From assembly GCA_003158175.1 (NCBI GenBank), contig PMHJ01000039.1, forward strand, positions 1 through 40,490: DNA of 40,490 bases, in the 5' to 3' direction. A program made the translations under genes and the position numbers. A model generated the notes under the pieces. That model searched no databases. It was not told the origin of the DNA and was given only the letters and a program-made list of their open reading frames with translations. The stretch is from Candidatus Cybelea septentrionalis. Lineage in GTDB: Bacteria; Vulcanimicrobiota; Vulcanimicrobiia; Vulcanimicrobiales; Vulcanimicrobiaceae. Within the stretch, counting starts at the first letter, position 1. Each line of letters starts with the position of its first letter. This document shows, one piece after another, positions 15,731 through 22,490 of this stretch.

Positions 15731-15762
15731 GTTAACCATGGTTAGCGTTAGCCATGGGTAAC
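15731..15762 (+). promoter_or_regulatory. Two adjacent 16-bp palindromic operators over the mntR start
   Basis: 15731-15746 reads GTTAACCATGGTTAGC and 15747-15762 reads GTTAGCCATGGGTAAC. Each is a near-perfect palindrome around CCATGG, and they abut. The second contains the ATG (15754) of the metal-dependent regulator. This fits binding of two DtxR/MntR-type dimers that repress their own gene and the NRAMP gene. No Shine-Dalgarno sequence is seen, so the mRNA may be leaderless or very short-leadered. Confidence 0.7.
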
Positions 15763-16443
15763 AAGACGGACCTGCTGACGGTTGGATCCGACCGATCCCC
15801 GTCGCGGGCGCGCGAAGACTACGTCAAGGCGATCTATCAGCTCGGCGGGGGCGCCCCCGTGCGGGCCGCGGCGGTAGCGCGATATCTCAACGTGAGCCGA
15901 GTCTCGGTGAGTAAGGCAAAGCGCCTCCTCGAAGGCGATGGTCTCTTGGAGCCCGAGCCGGCGCCGGCCAAGCCGCTCCGGCTCAGCCACAAGGGGCGCG
16001 CGCTTGCGGTCGCGATGGTGCGCCGGCACCGCCTGCTCGAAACCTTTCTCCATCGCTCGTTGGACGTGCCGCTCGAACGCGTGCACGCCGAGGCCGAGCG
16101 CATCGAGCACGTAATCTCGGACGATCTCGCTGCGCGAATCGCCGCTTTTCTCGGGCGGCCGAGCAGCGATCCGCACGGGCATCCCATTCCCTACGATGAC
16201 GCGACGGCTGCCGGCGGTCCACTGCCTACGTTGGCGAGCGTTGCCGAGGGAGCTCGCGTTGTGGTCGTGAGCCTCGACGATCGCGACGACGAAGCCGTAG
16301 GTGCACTTGCCGCAGCCGGCGTGCTTCCGGGCGCAGCGCTCCGCGTCGAGCGGAACGACACGGCGAAAATGCGCGTGCGCTGCGGAAAGCGTGTCGTCTC
16401 GCTGAATCGCCGTCACGCAGCGATGGTGCGCATTGCAACGTAG
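15754..16443 (+). CDS. MntR/DtxR-family metal-dependent transcriptional regulator
   Basis: A 229-aa regulator. The N-terminal winged helix (about 15-75) includes EDYVKAIYQL and the recognition helix NVSRVSVSKAKRLLEGDGLL. The dimerization domain follows, with ERVHAEAERIEHVISDDLAARI and a metal-binding DPHGHPIP block. The C-terminal 70 residues form a FeoA/SH3-like domain. Such proteins sense Mn2+ or Fe2+ and repress uptake genes. The palindromes over its start and the NRAMP gene overlapping its 3' end (16433) make autoregulated metal homeostasis likely. Mn versus Fe is not decided by the sequence. Confidence 0.9.
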   Translation: MGNKTDLLTVGSDRSPSRAREDYVKAIYQLGGGAPVRAAAVARYLNVSRVSVSKAKRLLEGDGLLEPEPAPAKPLRLSHKGRALAVAMVRRHRLLETFLHRSLDVPLERVHAEAERIEHVISDDLAARIAAFLGRPSSDPHGHPIPYDDATAAGGPLPTLASVAEGARVVVVSLDDRDDEAVGALAAAGVLPGAALRVERNDTAKMRVRCGKRVVSLNRRHAAMVRIAT

Positions 16444-17725
16444 CTACGGCGTCGGCGGCCCCAGCCCGCGTGTCGTTGCCGCTGCGAACGACGTGTTAGC
16501 CGGGAATCGGCGCGGTCTGCGAGCGCTCTTGCCTTTTGCCGGACCGGCGTTTGTTGCGTCCGTTGCGTACATGGACCCCGGCAACTTTGCGACCAACATT
16601 CAAGGCGGCGCTGCTTTCGGCTACCGGTTGCTCTGGGTGGTCGTGCTCGCCAACCTGATGGCGATGCTCTTTCAGGGACTCTCCGCGAAGCTCGGCATCG
16701 CAACCGGAAAGAATCTCGCCGAGCTCTCCCGGGACAACGCACCGAAACCCGTCGTGATTTCGATGTGGATCGTGAGCGAGGTCGGAGCGATGGCGACCGA
16801 TCTCGCGGAGTTCCTCGGAGCGATCATCGGACTCTATTTGCTCTTCCACATCCCGATGTTGATCGGCGCCGTCATTACCGGCATCGTGACATATGCGATT
16901 CTCGCGCTGCACCGGTACGGCTTTCGCACGATGGAAGCATTGATCGGATCGCTGGTGGGCATCATCGCCATCTGTTACGTCGGTGAAACGGTGCTGTCCA
17001 AGCCGAACTGGCATCTCGTGCTCTATCACTCGGTCGTGCCGTGGCTCGGCGGCCCCTCGAGCCTTTTTCTGGCCGTGGGCATCGTCGGCGCGACCGTCAT
17101 GCCTCACGCGATCTACCTGCACTCCGCCCTGACGCAAGATCGAATCGTCGGCAAGAATCGCCGCGACGTCGGGCGCATCGTACGCTTTTCGTACGTCGAC
17201 GTGATCGTCGCGCTGACTATCGCAGGTTTGGTTAACCTGGCGATGATGTACATGGCGGCAGCTGTTTTCAATACGACGGGGCATGCTAACGTCGCCGATA
17301 TTGCGACGGCGTATCGCACCTTAACGCCGCTGCTCGGCAATCTCGCGGCGGTCGTTTTCTTGATCTCGCTGATGGCGTCGGGAATCTCGAGCTCGGTCGT
17401 CGGAACGATGGCCGGCCAAGTGATCATGCAAAGCTTCATCGGTTTCAGCGTGCCGCTTTGGGTTCGCCGGGTGATCACGATGCTGCCGGCAGTCGTCGTC
17501 GTGGCGCTCGGGCTCAACGTCACGCAAACGCTCATAGTTAGCCAGGTAATCTTGAGCTTCGTGTTGCCGGTTCCGGTGATTGCGCTGGTGCTCTTGGGAG
17601 CGCATCGCAAGACCATGGGCGACATGGTGAACCGTCCGTTTGTGACCGCGCTAGCGGTGTGCGCGGGCGTCGCGATTCTCGTACTCAACGTCGTCCTCAT
17701 TTGGACGACGGTGCATCCGAGCTAA
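16433..17725 (+). CDS. mntH: NRAMP-family divalent metal transporter (MntH-like)
   Basis: A 430-aa membrane protein with 11 or so helices. The metal-site motif DPGN is at residues 48-51 and the helix-6 motif MPH is in GATVMPHAIYLHS, both diagnostic of NRAMP proton-coupled Mn2+/Fe2+ importers. The start is uncertain: the TTG at 16433 overlaps the regulator's last codons, and a GTG at 16493 would remove 20 residues of hydrophilic N-terminus. It forms an operon with the MntR-like regulator. It ends overlapping the convergent stop at 17722 by four bases. Confidence 0.9.
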   Translation: MQRSYGVGGPSPRVVAAANDVLAGNRRGLRALLPFAGPAFVASVAYMDPGNFATNIQGGAAFGYRLLWVVVLANLMAMLFQGLSAKLGIATGKNLAELSRDNAPKPVVISMWIVSEVGAMATDLAEFLGAIIGLYLLFHIPMLIGAVITGIVTYAILALHRYGFRTMEALIGSLVGIIAICYVGETVLSKPNWHLVLYHSVVPWLGGPSSLFLAVGIVGATVMPHAIYLHSALTQDRIVGKNRRDVGRIVRFSYVDVIVALTIAGLVNLAMMYMAAAVFNTTGHANVADIATAYRTLTPLLGNLAAVVFLISLMASGISSSVVGTMAGQVIMQSFIGFSVPLWVRRVITMLPAVVVVALGLNVTQTLIVSQVILSFVLPVPVIALVLLGAHRKTMGDMVNRPFVTALAVCAGVAILVLNVVLIWTTVHPS

Positions 17726-18264
17726 ATGCTAATGTCCTGGTCTTCGACGGCGCCGATGCTCGCAGCCAGATACATCCGCGAGAGCTTGACGTACTCTTGT
17801 GAGGAGATCTCGATCCACTTGGCAGCCTCGCCTTCCAGGGCCTTTCTCACCGTAGCTGGCGCGCCCGCCGCAAGGACGCGCGCTGGGATCGCCGCATTTT
17901 GCCCGACGACGCTGCCCGCCGCAATCAAGGTGCCTTCGCCGATCGTGCATCCGTTGAGCAGCGTCGCATTGCTTCCGATCAGGGCGTAGCGTTCGATCGT
18001 GCAATCTTCCATCACCGCGCAGTGACCGACCGTCACGTCGTCGCCGACGAACGTGCCGCCCCGTTCGCTGACGTGGACGACCGCATTATCCTGAATCGAC
18101 GTGCGCGCGCCGATCCGAATCGGTCCGTTGTCGCCGCGTAAAACGGCTCCAAACCAGATGCTCGACTCTGCCCCGACTTCGACGTCGCCGATCAGCACGG
18201 CGTTGGGCGCGACGAAAGCCGATGGGGCGATCTTCGGCCGCTTGCCTCGATACTCGATAATCAT
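17722..18264 (-). CDS. Gamma-carbonic-anhydrase-like left-handed beta-helix protein
   Basis: A 180-aa protein from ATG 18264, built of hexapeptide repeats (VAPNAVLIGDVEVGAESSIW..., VLRGDNGPIRIGARTSIQDN). The RGD and Gln-Asp-Asn blocks of the family are present. Two of the three zinc histidines are present (His64 in VVHVS, His81 in VGH), but the third, five residues after His81, is Glu86 (GHCAVMED where related proteins have GHxxxxHG). Carbonic anhydrase activity is thus doubtful; it may be an acyltransferase-like or structural relative. Its stop overlaps the mntH stop. The start lies back to back with the small gene at 18263/18305. Confidence 0.88.
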   Translation of the reverse strand: MIIEYRGKRPKIAPSAFVAPNAVLIGDVEVGAESSIWFGAVLRGDNGPIRIGARTSIQDNAVVHVSERGGTFVGDDVTVGHCAVMEDCTIERYALIGSNATLLNGCTIGEGTLIAAGSVVGQNAAIPARVLAAGAPATVRKALEGEAAKWIEISSQEYVKLSRMYLAASIGAVEDQDISI

Positions 18265-18304
18265 GGACGATGCTTCGGAAATAGCCGTGTCGAACCTCGC
18301 GCCC

Positions 18305-18553
18305 ATGCACCGACATCGGACTCCGCTGCGCGGCGTGAAGGCGACGCCGCATCCAAAACCCGACGATCCCAACTATACGGCCGTCAACTATGAGTACGCG
18401 GGCCGTACTGGCCACATCCACGAGGTCGTCGAAATCGCAGGGCGTTCGCTTGCCAAAGTGGGCTTCGACGACCGCAAGATCGTGTATTATCTTCTCGACG
18501 ACCTCGACCTGGACGAGAGCGCCAAGCGGGGAACTTTTCACGATGTATCTTAG
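18305..18553 (+). CDS. Small hypothetical protein
   Basis: Unrecognised. From ATG 18305 it is 82 aa; an in-frame ATG at 18263 would add 14 residues and overlap the divergent gene's start. The N-terminus is basic and Pro/His-rich (MHRHRTPLRGVKATPHPKPDD); the C-terminal half is acidic (VYYLLDDLDLDESAKRG). It has no signal peptide or membrane segment. The mixed hydrophobic/acidic pattern looks like a real folded protein, but no family is evident. Confidence 0.55.
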   Translation: MHRHRTPLRGVKATPHPKPDDPNYTAVNYEYAGRTGHIHEVVEIAGRSLAKVGFDDRKIVYYLLDDLDLDESAKRGTFHDVS

Positions 18554-18629
18554 ACAGATTGGGGAGGGGCGACGAAGACTCCGTGGAAGGACCGCCGCCT
18601 AGCCTCGCGCGTCGCGTGGGCGCTGCATC

Positions 18630-18705
18630 GCCGACGTAGCTCAGTTGGTAGAGCAATTGTTTCGTAAACAATAGGTCGCCGGTTCAAGTCCGGCCGTCGG
18701 CTCCA
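18630..18705 (+). tRNA. tRNA-Thr (anticodon CGU)
   Basis: The cloverleaf is complete. The 7-bp acceptor stem pairs 18630-18636 with 18695-18701. The D arm is GCTC-AGTTGGTA-GAGC. The anticodon stem ATTGT/ACAAT holds loop TTCGTAA (18661-18667), anticodon CGT, reading ACG threonine codons. The T arm is GCCGG-TTCAAGT-CCGGC. The discriminator T is followed by an encoded CCA (18703-18705). Confidence 0.98.
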
Positions 18706-18707
18706 CG

Positions 18708-18740
18708 AAAAGCCATTAAACTATGTGGCTTTTTTTGTTT
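18708..18740 (+). terminator. Terminator of tRNA-Thr
   Basis: AAAAGCCA (18708-18715) pairs with TGGCTTTT (18726-18733) and runs into a T-rich tract (TTTTTTTGTTT). It begins three bases after the tRNA CCA. Confidence 0.85.
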
Positions 18741-18798
18741 CCCACTCCTGCGCGTGGTGTCTGGCGTGCAGCAACGGATGCAGCAACGCGATCTTGTG

Positions 18799-18924
18799 AT
18801 GCGGTGGCGCAGCGGTGGAGGTTCGTCTTATGCCGAACCGCAAGCGGCTCACGTTATGGACAAGAGAGGCATAGCGCAACCCGGCAACGGTCAGATCGTC
18901 ATCTCTTGGCAGCGGCGGGAATAA
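18799..18924 (+). pseudogene. 3' remnant of a glycine-rich lipoprotein gene
   Basis: From 18814 the frame reads GGGSSYAEPQAAHVMDKRG then IAQPGNGQIVISWQRRE and stops at 18922-18924. This matches the ends of the intact glycine-rich lipoproteins at 20102-20632 (GGGSSYVEP ... GDGQVIFSWR) and 22013-22474 (GGGSSYIES ... GLIVLSW). The signal peptide and most of the Gly-rich body are missing, and the tRNA terminator lies just upstream. The stop is followed at once by the ATG of the next lipoprotein (now a pseudogene). Confidence 0.8.
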
Positions 18925-20091
18925 ATGAAACTTTTGGTTCTTAGACGCTACGCCCTCAGCTGCGTGCCTGCGTCGATGCTCGCAGGATGCGGCGCCCTTC
19001 GACAGGCTCGGGATGACACGCAGCCCCGACCGGCGCGCCGGGCCCAATGCCGCAAACTCCAGCACTGACCCGACGGGCTGATAGCACGAGCTTCAAAATC
19101 TTGTATCGTTCGCGCAGGAGACAGCGATGGCGCCAATCCGCAGTCCGATCTGATTCACGTGGGCGGCAAGCTTTACGGCACGACAGTTGCGGGCGGCCCC
19201 CGTTACTATTACTGCAGCCCGTACACGAGCTGCGGAACTGTCTTTAGCGTCACGCTCGGCGGCAGCGAGAAAGTGCTGCATATCTTCGACACGCGAGGCG
19301 ACGGCCATAACCCAGTGTCTGGCTTGATCGACGCGGGCGGTACTCTCTACGGCACGACGAGCGGAGGCGGCTCAGCTGCGTGCTACGGCGGGTATTATGG
19401 CCTCTGCGGAACGGTGTTTAGTATCACGCCGAGCGGCGCAGAAAAATTGCTCCACGGCTTCAGTGGACTCCCTGATGGCGAGCACCCCATCGCAGGCCTG
19501 GTCGACGTACAGCGTACATTATAGGTGGCGGAACTGTCTTCAGTATCACACCGAGCAGCGCGGAGAAAGTGCTGTATAGTTTCGAGTACTACGGAACTGC
19601 TGGCAAAGATGGGAACCATTCCCGTGCAGGCCTAATCGACGTCGGCGGCCGCTCTTCGGCACAACCGAAAACGGCGGCAAGTATAATAAGGGCTGCTTCT
19701 GCAGGGTCGGTGGAACGGTCTTTAGCGTCACGCTCGGCGGCAGGGAGAAAGTTCTGCATAGCTTCGGCCACGGGACGGATGTCGCTACTCCCGTCGCATC
19801 CCTGATCGAGGTAAAGGGCACGCTCTACGGCACGACGGAATGTGGCGGCGCAAATGATAGCTCATATTGCAGCGATACGGGCGCGAACGGCTGCGGGACG
19901 GTCTTTAGCATCACCCCTAGTGGCAAGGAAACGGTGCTCCACAGCTTTGGGAGCGGAACCGATGGCAGTGACCCCGCCGCTGCCTTGACCGACGTGAATG
20001 GACCCTATATGGGACGACCGCATTCGGTGGCGGCACTTCTAACCGTGTCCTCAATCTAGGTTGCGGAACGATCTTTGAGATAGCACCGTAG
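18925..20091 (+). pseudogene. Frameshifted LYGTT-repeat (Gloeo/Verruco repeat) lipoprotein gene
   Basis: The first 48 codons encode a lipoprotein signal (MKLLVLRRYALSCV... SMLAGC) and then stop. Homology to the intact gene at 24119-25303 continues in shifting frames: GDSDGANPQSDLIHVGGKLYGTT from about 19110, an open stretch 19159-19524, GGGTVFSITPSSAEKVLYSF in another frame, GTTENGGKYNKG in a third, and the end CGTIFEIAP with TAG at 20089-20091. At least four shifts and one deletion are needed to restore it. The typical repeat is GTVFSITPSGxEKVLHSF...DG..P.AGLIDV.GTLYGTT. It is probably a decayed gene, unless the assembly has clustered indels. Confidence 0.8.
18994..19018 (+). repeat. Dispersed 25-bp element, copy 1 (in lipoprotein N-terminus)
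   Basis: A copy of the sequence CCTTCGACAGGCTCGGGATG and flanks, encoding A-LRQARDD in frame right after the lipobox Cys codon of the pseudogene at 18925. It matches copies at 21020-21044 and 22551-22575 with a few differences. Confidence 0.7.
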
Positions 20092-20101
20092 CTCCGATCT
20101 C

Positions 20102-20632
20102 TTATCTCCAGCTGAAGATGACTTGCCCGTCGCCCTTGCCGGTTGCTTCCCAGCCCGTCCACATGCGGGACCTAATCACACTGGGCTCGACGTATGATGA
20201 TCCCCCGCCGCCACCGCCGCTTCCGAAGTCGAGGCTCGTATACGGAGCGGTTGCGCTGCCGCCACCCCCTCCGCCGCCGTAATACCCGCCGCCACCGCCG
20301 GCGCCGGCAGGTCCTGGTTGACTGGAGGAACCGCCGGCCCCGCCTTTTCCGCCATTGCCGCCCAAGCCCAACGCTCCGTCGCCGCCGGGCTGGCCGTTTT
20401 CGCTGCTTTTGTGGCCTTTACCGCCGGCTCCGGCCGCCCCGCCTACAGTCTGCGTACCGCCCGCGCCGCCCCGTCCGCCGGTGTAATGGAACGTTTTACT
20501 GTTCTTGGCCGCACCTACATCGCCGGCTGCGTTATCGGTACCCTTTGGTATCGATGCTCCGCCGCACGCGGACAGCAATGCTGCAGCGACGCTGACGCTT
20601 AAAGCGCAGCGGCTAAACTCGAATGCTCTCAT
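20102..20632 (-). CDS. Glycine-rich lipoprotein
   Basis: A 176-aa protein from ATG 20632 (GAGAGG upstream); an earlier in-frame start at 20686 is rejected because the signal peptide begins at 20632. Residues 1-24 are a lipoprotein signal ending in lipobox LLSAC. After TFHYTGG the body is more than half glycine with Ala, Ser and Asn. The end GGGGGGSSYVEP ... MWTGWEATGKGDGQVIFSW is shared with 22013-22474 and the remnant at 18799. The organisation recalls ALK-type glycine-rich domains, which form polyglycine-II helices. It is probably a surface-exposed anchored protein; function is unknown. It is transcribed away from the propeller lipoprotein at 20948. Confidence 0.82.
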   Translation of the reverse strand: MRAFEFSRCALSVSVAAALLSACGGASIPKGTDNAAGDVGAAKNSKTFHYTGGRGGAGGTQTVGGAAGAGGKGHKSSENGQPGGDGALGLGGNGGKGGAGGSSSQPGPAGAGGGGGYYGGGGGGGSATAPYTSLDFGSGGGGGGSSYVEPSVIRSRMWTGWEATGKGDGQVIFSWR

Positions 20633-20947
20633 TTGGTGCCTCTCGTAGACGCAGCGACGGCTAAAGGATGTTCGGCACTTTGCCACAGTTCCATGGCAAC
20701 AGGCCCGCGATCATCGGAAAAGCGACCACGGTTCCCGCGCCCAATGACGTGCGGAGTTCGGCGACCGAATGATTACGTGCTACCATTCTAACCGTTTCGC
20801 TTTTCGTCAACGCCGAATCGTAAATAACGGAACGAAGGCGAAAATTGAAGGGTATCGTTGCGACCCCGATGCAGGAAGCGAAGACGCCGAATCGGTCTCT
20901 ATCGAGAAATAACCGACGAACTGTGTCTACGCAGAAGGAGTAACCTA
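20633..20947. other. Divergent promoter region between two lipoprotein genes
   Basis: About 315 bp without a gene. An 11-base sequence CTG(C/T)GTCTACG occurs just before both ribosome sites, once on each strand (20921-20931 plus; 20654-20644 minus). The plus-strand gene has AAGGAG at 20935-20940. No confident -35/-10 pair was picked out. Confidence 0.5.
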
Positions 20948-21988
20948 ATGAATACGACGGGCTTAGTGAAATACGCCGGTGCTATGGGTGCACTCGCGAT
21001 ATTATCAGGTTGCGGCGGGGCCCTTCGACAAGGTCAGGATGACATGGCGGTCGCGCCGTCAACCGCTGCGCTCAATGTCGCGTACGTCGGTAGGACGCTC
21101 TCGGTGAACGGAAGGCCGATAACGGCGGCGCGCCTAAGCCCGCTGCCCAGTTACGCCGCCATTCTTCCTGACCGGCACACGAAGTCGAAGACCTTCGAGT
21201 ACGTTATTAACTACTACGGTACCTATGCCAGCATTTTCGACTATCCCAAGAGCGATCAGGAGATCGGTATGATCAAGGGTCTCGGTGGCCAAGGGTGCAC
21301 GAACGTCCTCTACGGCTACGGAAAGAAGATCTTCTGGAACGTCGCAGGCCAGAACCAGATCGAGGAGTTCAGGGTCGAAAAGAAGTTGATCAAGACGCTG
21401 TCTGTCGCCTACTCTTTTCCATCCAGCTGCGCCATGAATACTAGCGGCGACCTTGCAGTCGGGATCTTGTCTGCGTCGGGACCGGGTGCTGGCGACGTTG
21501 TCATCTTCAAGAACGCGAGCGGCTCGGGTACCGCTTACGCCACACCGTTGGACGAAGAGTTCTTCGATGGCTACGACAATGAGGGTAATCTCTTCGCCGA
21601 CGGCTTTGCCGGCGGCAGCTCTACGGGCTTCGCGCTCGTCGAGCTTCCGAAGGGAAGCACTAAATTCGAAACAATCAAGACGAGCAACACGGTGGAGTTC
21701 CCTGGCTCCGTGCAGTGGGACGGTACCTACCTCACCGTCTTCGATCAGGATACGAACGAGATGTATCAATACACCGTCAGCGGAACGACGGCGACGTTGA
21801 AGGGCACGGTAACGTTCTCGGGTTCCAGCGACTGCGCGCAAACCTGGATCGTTCAGGGCCTTGTCTATTGCGGAGATGCGGGTAACGGCAACGGCGAGGT
21901 TTTTAACTACCCGGCCGGCGGTTCACCGGTCGCAACGTTTACGGGCCAGTTCGATGTGCCGCTCGGCGTGGTGGCCGCAGAAAAATAA
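20948..21988 (+). CDS. Propeller-type lipoprotein, paralogue 1
   Basis: A 346-aa protein from ATG 20948 with AAGGAG seven bases upstream. The lipoprotein signal ends ILSGC and is followed by LRQGQDD, encoded by the dispersed element. The body has recurring beta-propeller-like blocks: IFDYPKSDQEIGMIKG, GCTNVLYGYGKKIFW, CAMNTSGDLAVG, YDNEGNLFADG, FALVELPKGS, VQWDGTYLTVFD, YQYTVSG and FNYPAGGSPVATF. The same series is in 22491-23453 and 30093-31121. The NHL/SMP-30-like blades suggest a secreted propeller; no catalytic residues stand out. Function unknown. Confidence 0.85.
   Translation: MNTTGLVKYAGAMGALAILSGCGGALRQGQDDMAVAPSTAALNVAYVGRTLSVNGRPITAARLSPLPSYAAILPDRHTKSKTFEYVINYYGTYASIFDYPKSDQEIGMIKGLGGQGCTNVLYGYGKKIFWNVAGQNQIEEFRVEKKLIKTLSVAYSFPSSCAMNTSGDLAVGILSASGPGAGDVVIFKNASGSGTAYATPLDEEFFDGYDNEGNLFADGFAGGSSTGFALVELPKGSTKFETIKTSNTVEFPGSVQWDGTYLTVFDQDTNEMYQYTVSGTTATLKGTVTFSGSSDCAQTWIVQGLVYCGDAGNGNGEVFNYPAGGSPVATFTGQFDVPLGVVAAEK
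21020..21044 (+). repeat. Dispersed 25-bp element, copy 2 (in lipoprotein N-terminus)
   Basis: CCCTTCGACAAGGTCAGGAT and flanks, in frame immediately after the Cys-Gly-Gly of the lipobox of the gene at 20948. It encodes A-LRQGQDD. Confidence 0.7.
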
Positions 21989-22012
21989 CCGCTAGGCTTC
22001 CGGAGGCACGCG

Positions 22013-22474
22013 ATGAAAGTTTCAGTTCGTAGTCGGTACGCGCTAGTTAACTGCGCGGCTGCAGCAATACTCGCGGGTTGCGGTGGGAACGCCAGTAACG
22101 GCGTCGTGCCGATCAACGCTGCGCCTGACCATCTTCCGAACCATAAATCGTTTTATTACACGGGTAGAGCGCAGGATTTCAAGGTGCCGTGCTTTTTTGG
22201 ATATTACGGAGAGCCTGGCGGTAACGGTGCGTTTGGCACCGGTGGTTCCGGGGGAATCGGCAGCTCGAAACGTTCGAGCAGTTATTACGCGGCCGGCGCC
22301 GGTGGAGGCGGTGGCGGCGGCGCCGGCTGTACGTCGAACAGCGGCTCGTATAGCGGCGGTGGTGGCGGCGGCGGTGGCGGCTCGTCGTACATCGAGTCGA
22401 GCGCCACGAACGTGCATATGTGGCAAGGCTGGAAAAATCCAACCCATAACGGGCTGATCGTCCTCAGCTGGTAA
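22013..22474 (+). CDS. Glycine-rich lipoprotein
   Basis: A 153-aa protein; ATG 22013 has GGAGG 7 bases before it. The lipoprotein signal ends ILAGC (Cys22-23 region). After SFYYTG comes a Gly/Ser/Tyr-rich body with runs of eight to nine glycines, and the end SSYIESSATNVHMWQGW ... GLIVLSW matches the other glycine-rich copies. It differs from the 20102 copy by having several Cys residues (VPCFFGYYG, AGCTSN) that may form a disulfide. It is probably surface anchored. The partner propeller lipoprotein starts 16 bp downstream, so the two form a bicistron. Confidence 0.82.
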   Translation: MKVSVRSRYALVNCAAAAILAGCGGNASNGVVPINAAPDHLPNHKSFYYTGRAQDFKVPCFFGYYGEPGGNGAFGTGGSGGIGSSKRSSSYYAAGAGGGGGGGAGCTSNSGSYSGGGGGGGGGSSYIESSATNVHMWQGWKNPTHNGLIVLSW

Positions 22475-22490
22475 CGGGAATAAAATCTCA

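Noticed and set aside
15738-15761. Tiny ORF (MVSVSHG) overlapping the mntR start
   Set aside because: It is made by the palindromic operator itself and has no ribosome site; no evidence for a leader peptide.
18630-18705. tRNA-Thr 3' end as an attachment site
   Set aside because: No integrase and no second copy of the tRNA end were noticed in the following 22 kb.
20102-20632. Glycine-rich protein as PE_PGRS or as a low-complexity false gene
   Set aside because: A clear lipoprotein signal, ribosome site and a C-terminal block shared by three copies support a real gene; PE domain is absent.
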